From the NCBI GenBank assembly GCA_050330055.1, contig JBHJOF010000315.1, positions 1-8,728 of the forward strand: a stretch of 8,728 bases of DNA. Direction: 5' to 3'. A model generated the notes under the pieces. That model had not been told where the DNA came from. It was given only the letters and a program-made list of their open reading frames with translations, and did not search any database. The translations under genes were made by a program, and so were the position numbers. Below, one piece after another: positions 5,526 through 8,728 of this stretch; position 1 is the first letter of the stretch, and the number at the start of each line of letters is the position of its first letter. The DNA comes from JBHJOF01 sp050330055. Lineage in GTDB: Bacteria; Pseudomonadota; Alphaproteobacteria; Kiloniellales; JAKSDN01.

Positions 5526-5726
5526 TCAAAGCAGCTGCACGGCGATCAGGGCCAGCAACGCGAAGCCGGCCAAGACGCTTATGCCGCTGGCCTGCTGGAA
5601 GCTGGTCCGCTCGAGAAGCCGGCTGCCGCCACGGCAGGGACAGCGGTAGGTTTCCACGACGAAATAGCCGCTTTCGTGACCGCTCGCTTCATAGACGCCA
5701 CTGCCGCCGCAGATGTGACAGGCCAT
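5526..5726 (-). CDS. Small membrane-anchored CxxC/CxC zinc-knuckle protein
   Basis: A 66-residue protein not known to me. The N-terminus MACHICGGSG has C3 and C6 in a CxxCxGxG arrangement like one DnaJ zinc repeat; C29 and C31 (CPC, followed by RGG) give the second pair. Four cysteines spaced this way could bind one zinc ion. Residues 48-66 (GISVLAGFALLALIAVQLL) form one C-terminal transmembrane helix that ends at the last residue, suggesting a tail-anchored protein with the knuckle in the cytoplasm. The start at 5726 is fixed by AGGAAGGAG about 6 nt upstream; a TTG start at 5756 is possible but would bypass that site. It diverges from pyrE and lies upstream of thiM on the same strand, 262 bp away, so it is probably a separate transcript. 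Confidence 0.72.
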   Translation of the reverse strand: MACHICGGSGVYEASGHESGYFVVETYRCPCRGGSRLLERTSFQQASGISVLAGFALLALIAVQLL

Positions 5727-5787
5727 CGCTCGCTCCTTCCTGTAGCTTACGTCCAACCAGCATAGCGAGATTGACTGCTATGAGTAT

Positions 5788-5804
5788 CCTCCCGTCAGGG
5801 GAGG
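5788..5804. repeat. Short palindrome between divergent genes
   Basis: CCTCCC (5788-5793) pairs with GGGAGG (5799-5804) around GTCAG. It lies in the 166-bp divergent gap between the zinc-knuckle gene and pyrE, upstream of the candidate pyrE promoter. It resembles the stem of the imuB palindromes in base composition but lacks their tail. It could be an operator or a relic; its role is unknown. Confidence 0.4.
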
Positions 5805-5812
5805 CCAATCGC

Positions 5813-5841
5813 TTGCAGTAACGCCCGCTTGCCGATATTGA
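5813..5841 (+). promoter_or_regulatory. Candidate pyrE promoter
   Basis: TTGCAG (5813-5818) and TATTGA (5836-5841) are separated by exactly 17 bp. They match sigma-70 -35 and -10 boxes at four of six positions each. Transcription would start near 5848, leaving a leader of about 45 nt before pyrE. I see no hairpin/T-tract attenuator in that leader. Confidence 0.5.
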
Positions 5842-5892
5842 TCCATCACAAGGAGACGGCCGGTCGGGCGACGATCGGGGGAGATCACGACA

Positions 5893-6594
5893 ATGCAAAG
5901 TTCCCATCAGCCGAACGACGCGGCGCTAACCGCCGCCGGTATCCTGCTCGACATCGAGGCGGTGCTGTTCCGCCCGGATGACCCCTTCATCTTCACCTCG
6001 GGGCGTGCCAGCCCGGTCTACGTCGATTGCCGCAAGATCATTTCCTTCCCGCGCGAGCGCGGCATCCTGATGGACCAGGCGGTCGGGCTGATCCGAGACG
6101 TAGTCGCCGGTGACGGACTCGACGTGGTTGCCGGCGGCGAGACCGCGGGCATCCCCTTCGCCGCCTGGATCGCCGAACGCCTCGACCTGCCCATGGTCTA
6201 CGTGCGCAAGAAGCCCAAGGGCTTCGGCCGCAACGCGCAGATCGAAGGGACCTTCGCCGAGGGGGCGCGCGTGCTGCTGGTCGAGGACCTGGCGACCGAC
6301 GGCGGCTCCAAGCTCAACTTCGTCGAGGCGCTGCGCAAGGCCGGCGCCCAGGTCGGCCACTGCTTCGTGATCTTTCACTACGGCATCTTTCCGCAGAGCG
6401 TGGCCGAGCTCGAGGCGCGCGGCGTCAAGCTGCATGCGCTCGCCACCTGGTGGGACGCGCTGGCGGTCGCCGAGGCGCGCGGCTATCTCTCGCTTGAGGG
6501 CATTGCGAGGGTACGCGCCTTCCTGAACGACCCCGAGACCTGGTCGGCGGCGCACGGCGGCAAGACCTGCGCCGACATCGCGGCGCAAGGCTGA
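5893..6594 (+). CDS. pyrE: Orotate phosphoribosyltransferase PyrE
   Basis: PyrE converts orotate and PRPP to orotidine 5'-phosphate, the fifth step of pyrimidine synthesis. The 233-residue product is of the longer type common in alphaproteobacteria. Key segments: FTSGRASPVYVDCRKI at 34-49 (orotate-binding region), VVAGGETAGIPFAAWIAE at 78-95, YVRKKPKGFGRNAQIEG at 103-119 with the catalytic flexible-loop lysines and arginine, and the PRPP-binding signature VLLVEDLATDGGS at 127-139 (E131, D132, T135). The start at 5893 has GGGGAG about 9 nt upstream. The next gene begins 4 nt after the stop, so it is co-transcribed with a metallo-beta-lactamase-fold protein. The family usually works as a dimer in the cytoplasm. 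Confidence 0.95.
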   Translation: MQSSHQPNDAALTAAGILLDIEAVLFRPDDPFIFTSGRASPVYVDCRKIISFPRERGILMDQAVGLIRDVVAGDGLDVVAGGETAGIPFAAWIAERLDLPMVYVRKKPKGFGRNAQIEGTFAEGARVLLVEDLATDGGSKLNFVEALRKAGAQVGHCFVIFHYGIFPQSVAELEARGVKLHALATWWDALAVAEARGYLSLEGIARVRAFLNDPETWSAAHGGKTCADIAAQG

Positions 6595-6598
6595 TTCC

Positions 6599-7312
6599 AT
6601 GGAAAAGCCCGTAGCGGATCACTGGTTTGGCATCGAGCAGGCGGGCGAAGCTCTGCTGCACATCCGCGAAGTCCATATCGACCCCTACTACGCCGGAAAC
6701 ATGTGGCTCGCGCAGGGCCGTGACTGTAGCTTGCTGGTCGACACGGGAACCGGGATCGCGCCGTTGCGGGCGACTCTTTCGGCCCGGCTCGAACAGCCGA
6801 TCAAGGCCATCGCGCTGAATTGCTTCTACGATCACGCCGGCGGCCTCTACGAGTTTGAAGAAGTGCTGGCGCACGAAGCCGACCGGGCGGCGATCGAGGC
6901 GCCCGACGGAACCACCTCGGTCGCGGACGACTACGTGTCCGACGGCATGCTCCTTGCTCTACCGTGGGCCGGCTATTCGACCGTCGGCTATGCAATGCGG
7001 CCGGCGAGCGTTACCCGGTCACTGCAGGACGGCGATGCCATTGACCTCGGTGATCGCGTCTTCGAGGTGATTCACACGCCGCTGCCGACAGCCGGAAGCA
7101 TCTGTCTGTGGGAAGCGGCGACGGGGAGCCTCTTCACCAGCGACGTTCTGTTCCAGGGACCGGAAGGCTTCGAGCTGGCGCCGCGCAATCGAGAATACGC
7201 TGCCATGACCGCGGAGCGCCTGCGCGCCCTGCCGGTCGAGCGGGTCTACCCCGGGCATTACGCCGCCTTCGGGCGGGAGACGATGGACCGGCTCTTGGAT
7301 GGCCTGAGCTGA
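6599..7312 (+). CDS. Metallo-beta-lactamase-fold protein with substituted metal ligands
   Basis: A 237-residue MBL-fold protein, recognised by the strand/loop order: LLVDTGTG at 45-52, the ligand-loop equivalent LNCFYDHAGG at 73-82, VIHTPLPTAGSICLW at 157-171, LFTSDVLF at 178-185, and VYPGHYAAFGRE at 216-227. Compared with the HxHxDH...H...D...H consensus, the first two histidines are N74 and F76, and the fourth-ligand histidine of the HTPGHTPGS-type loop is P163. D78, H79, D182 and H220 remain. The site-1 histidines are therefore gone while site-2 ligands persist, so it may bind one metal or be non-hydrolytic. The ribosome-binding site GCAAGG lies about 8 nt upstream, inside the pyrE end. 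Substrate unknown; the link with pyrE and the downstream ABC genes is positional only. Confidence 0.85.
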   Translation: MEKPVADHWFGIEQAGEALLHIREVHIDPYYAGNMWLAQGRDCSLLVDTGTGIAPLRATLSARLEQPIKAIALNCFYDHAGGLYEFEEVLAHEADRAAIEAPDGTTSVADDYVSDGMLLALPWAGYSTVGYAMRPASVTRSLQDGDAIDLGDRVFEVIHTPLPTAGSICLWEAATGSLFTSDVLFQGPEGFELAPRNREYAAMTAERLRALPVERVYPGHYAAFGRETMDRLLDGLS

Positions 7313-7347
7313 AATCGCGACCGGGCCCCTCGTAGAGAAGGCCTTGC

Positions 7348-7944
7348 ATGCTTTCGGTGCAGGATCTCGCCCGGCCCGGGTTGGGGCCGATCTCCTTCGA
7401 GCTGGATAACGGCGAATGCATCGCCGTGCGCGGGCCCTCCGGCGCCGGCAAGTCGCTGGTGCTGCGCGCCATCGCCGACCTCGATCCGAACAGCGGCAGC
7501 GTCACGCTCGACGGGCACGCGCGCGAGGCCATGCCGGCACCGCAGTGGCGCCGCCTGGTGACCTATCTGCCGGCCGAGCCGGGCTGGTGGGCCGAGTCCG
7601 TCGGCGCGCACTATCCCGACTGGGACAAGGCCGTGTCCCTGGTCGAGGCGCTCGGCCTGCCGGCCGACTGCGATGACTGGCCGGTGCTGCGCCTTTCGAC
7701 CGGCGAGCGGCAGCGGCTCGGTCTGGTGCGCGTGCTGCTGCTCGAGCCGCGCGTGCTGCTGCTCGACGAGCCGACCTCGGGTCTTGACGAAGTCGCGGCC
7801 GAGAGCGTCGAGCGCTTGGTCGTGGAGCGGCTGGCGCAGGGCGCCGCTGCGCTCTGGGTCACGCACGACGAGGCGCAGGCCAGGCGCCTTGCCCGGCGTG
7901 CCCTGGCCATCAGCAAGGGCCAGGCGCAGGAGGTGCCGCCATGA
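7348..7944 (+). CDS. fetA: ABC transporter ATP-binding protein, FetA/YbbL type
   Basis: The ATPase of a two-gene ABC system; with its FetB-type partner it would energise membrane transport. In E. coli the related FetAB is linked to iron export and peroxide resistance. The 198-residue protein is short but has all nucleotide-binding motifs: Walker A GPSGAGKS at 29-36, signature LSTGE at 116-120, Walker B VLLLDEPTSGLD at 136-147, and H-loop H173 in WVTHDE. At the Q-loop, TYLPAEPGWW (72-81) carries A76 where glutamine is usual; a different coupling to the permease is possible. The start has AGAAGG about 7 nt upstream. It begins 35 nt after the MBL gene and overlaps the permease start by ATGA. Symbol assigned from the pairing with the permease; substrate is inferred only. 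Confidence 0.82.
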   Translation: MLSVQDLARPGLGPISFELDNGECIAVRGPSGAGKSLVLRAIADLDPNSGSVTLDGHAREAMPAPQWRRLVTYLPAEPGWWAESVGAHYPDWDKAVSLVEALGLPADCDDWPVLRLSTGERQRLGLVRVLLLEPRVLLLDEPTSGLDEVAAESVERLVVERLAQGAAALWVTHDEAQARRLARRALAISKGQAQEVPP

Positions 7945-8728
7945 GCTACATCCGCCTCGACACGCTCGACCTGGCGCTGGCCGCGACCCTGGTGCTGCTG
8001 AACGGCGGGCTGTCGCTGCTGCTGGCGCTCCGCATCGAGCGCCAGCTCGCCATCGCCGCTTTGCGCATGATCGTGCAGCTCACCTTGGTCGGCCTGGTGC
8101 TGACCACGCTCTTCGCCCTGGTCTCGCCGCTCTGGACCGGACTCGCCGCGCTCGCCATGGTGCTCTTCGCCGGCCGTGAGATCATGGCGCGCCAGGAACG
8201 CCGCCTGGCCGGCTTCTGGTCTTATGGACTGGGCACCGCCTGCATGCTGGTGGCGGCCAGCCTGGTCACCATCTTCGCGCTGACCACCCAGGTCTCGCCC
8301 GAGCCCTGGTATCACCCGCGCTATGCCCTGCCGCTGCTCGGCATGATCCTGGGCAACACCATGACCGGCATCAGCCTCGGCCTGCACAGCCTGACCACCA
8401 GCCTGGTGCGCGAGCGCGCCGGGGTCGAGGCGCAGCTCATGCTGGGCGCGACGCGGCAGCAGGCCCTGCTGCCGGCCACGCGCCATGCGATGAAGGCGGG
8501 GCTGATGCCAATCATCAACTCCATGGCCGCGACCGGGCTGGTCTCGCTGCCCGGCATGATGACCGGCCAGATCCTCGCCGGCGTCGAGCCGATCGAGGCG
8601 GTCAAGTACCAGCTCCTGATCATGTTCCTGATCGCCGGCGGCACCGGCCTGGGCGCGACCACGGCGGTGCTGGCTGGCGGCCGCCGCCTGACCGACGCCC
8701 GCCACCGCCTGCGCCTCGACCGCCTGGC
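7941..8728 (+). CDS. fetB: ABC permease of UPF0014/FetB family (3' end beyond window)
   Basis: The integral inner-membrane partner of the preceding ATPase. 262 codons are visible and the frame is still open at the right edge; E. coli FetB is of about this length, so only a few residues should be missing. Several hydrophobic segments are seen: about 10-31, 36-63, 65-77, 96-115, 129-146, 193-216 and 226-247. The conserved block INSMAATGLVSLPGMMTGQI (about 193-212) is diagnostic of the UPF0014 family, and ERAGVEAQLMLGATRQQAL (about 159-177) is the probable cytoplasmic coupling region. The ATG overlaps the ATPase stop as ATGA, so translation is coupled. Iron export is known for the E. coli member; whether this one moves iron or another metal is not shown. 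Confidence 0.87.
   Translation, partial: MSYIRLDTLDLALAATLVLLNGGLSLLLALRIERQLAIAALRMIVQLTLVGLVLTTLFALVSPLWTGLAALAMVLFAGREIMARQERRLAGFWSYGLGTACMLVAASLVTIFALTTQVSPEPWYHPRYALPLLGMILGNTMTGISLGLHSLTTSLVRERAGVEAQLMLGATRQQALLPATRHAMKAGLMPIINSMAATGLVSLPGMMTGQILAGVEPIEAVKYQLLIMFLIAGGTGLGATTAVLAGGRRLTDARHRLRLDRL

Noticed and set aside
5926..6600. 224-codon minus-strand frame opposite pyrE
   Set aside because: Antisense of a clearly conserved enzyme, no protein-like motifs.
7611..8705. 364-codon minus-strand frame opposite the ABC transporter genes
   Set aside because: Antisense shadow rich in Gln/His/Gly; the plus strand has ATPase and permease signatures.

Overview
The window is GC-rich (roughly two-thirds G+C by eye), gene-dense chromosomal DNA. 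Several features point to an alphaproteobacterium, probably of the Rhodospirillales type: a GTTC-N7-GTTC LexA operator, an imuA-imuB mutagenesis cassette, the roughly 230-residue form of PyrE, and GC-rich inverted repeats of the kind scattered through such genomes. I see no tRNA, rRNA, CRISPR array, transposase or phage gene. I cannot name a species.

Layout. (1) 1-1547, minus strand: the SOS mutagenesis cassette. imuA starts just behind a LexA box and overlaps imuB by 104 nt. imuB runs off the left edge. A pair of inverted REP-like palindromes (452-596) lies inside the imuB reading frame and keeps it open. (2) 1578-2471: a RidA/YjgF-family gene (minus) diverges from a PaaI-like hotdog thioesterase gene (plus) across a 63-bp gap. 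(3) 2626-3693: a two-helix membrane miniprotein (plus) converges on a crotonase-family gene (minus) that lacks one of the two classical catalytic glutamates. (4) 3797-5263, minus: thiM and thiE abut as a thiazole-salvage pair, with no TPP riboswitch visible upstream. (5) 5526-5726, minus: a 66-residue protein with a CxxC/CxC knuckle and a C-terminal membrane segment. (6) 5893-8728, plus: pyrE, a metallo-beta-lactamase-fold protein with altered metal ligands, then a FetA/FetB-type ABC ATPase and permease. The last gene is cut by the right edge.

How the genes relate. The left block is DNA-damage inducible: LexA release should allow imuA-imuB transcription, normally together with dnaE2, which would lie beyond the left edge. 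thiM phosphorylates hydroxyethylthiazole and thiE joins it to HMP-pyrophosphate to make thiamine phosphate. pyrE makes OMP for pyrimidine synthesis. The next gene starts 4 nt after pyrE, and the ABC pair follows after 35 nt and overlaps by ATGA, so all four may be co-transcribed. No functional link among those four is evident.

The most unusual observation is the palindromic repeat pair in imuB. Conserved ImuB sequence is found on both sides in the same frame, so the repeats appear to be translated as a Pro/Gly/Arg-rich linker of about 60 residues. The second is the metallo-beta-lactamase-fold protein, in which three histidine ligands are replaced while the other ligand positions remain.
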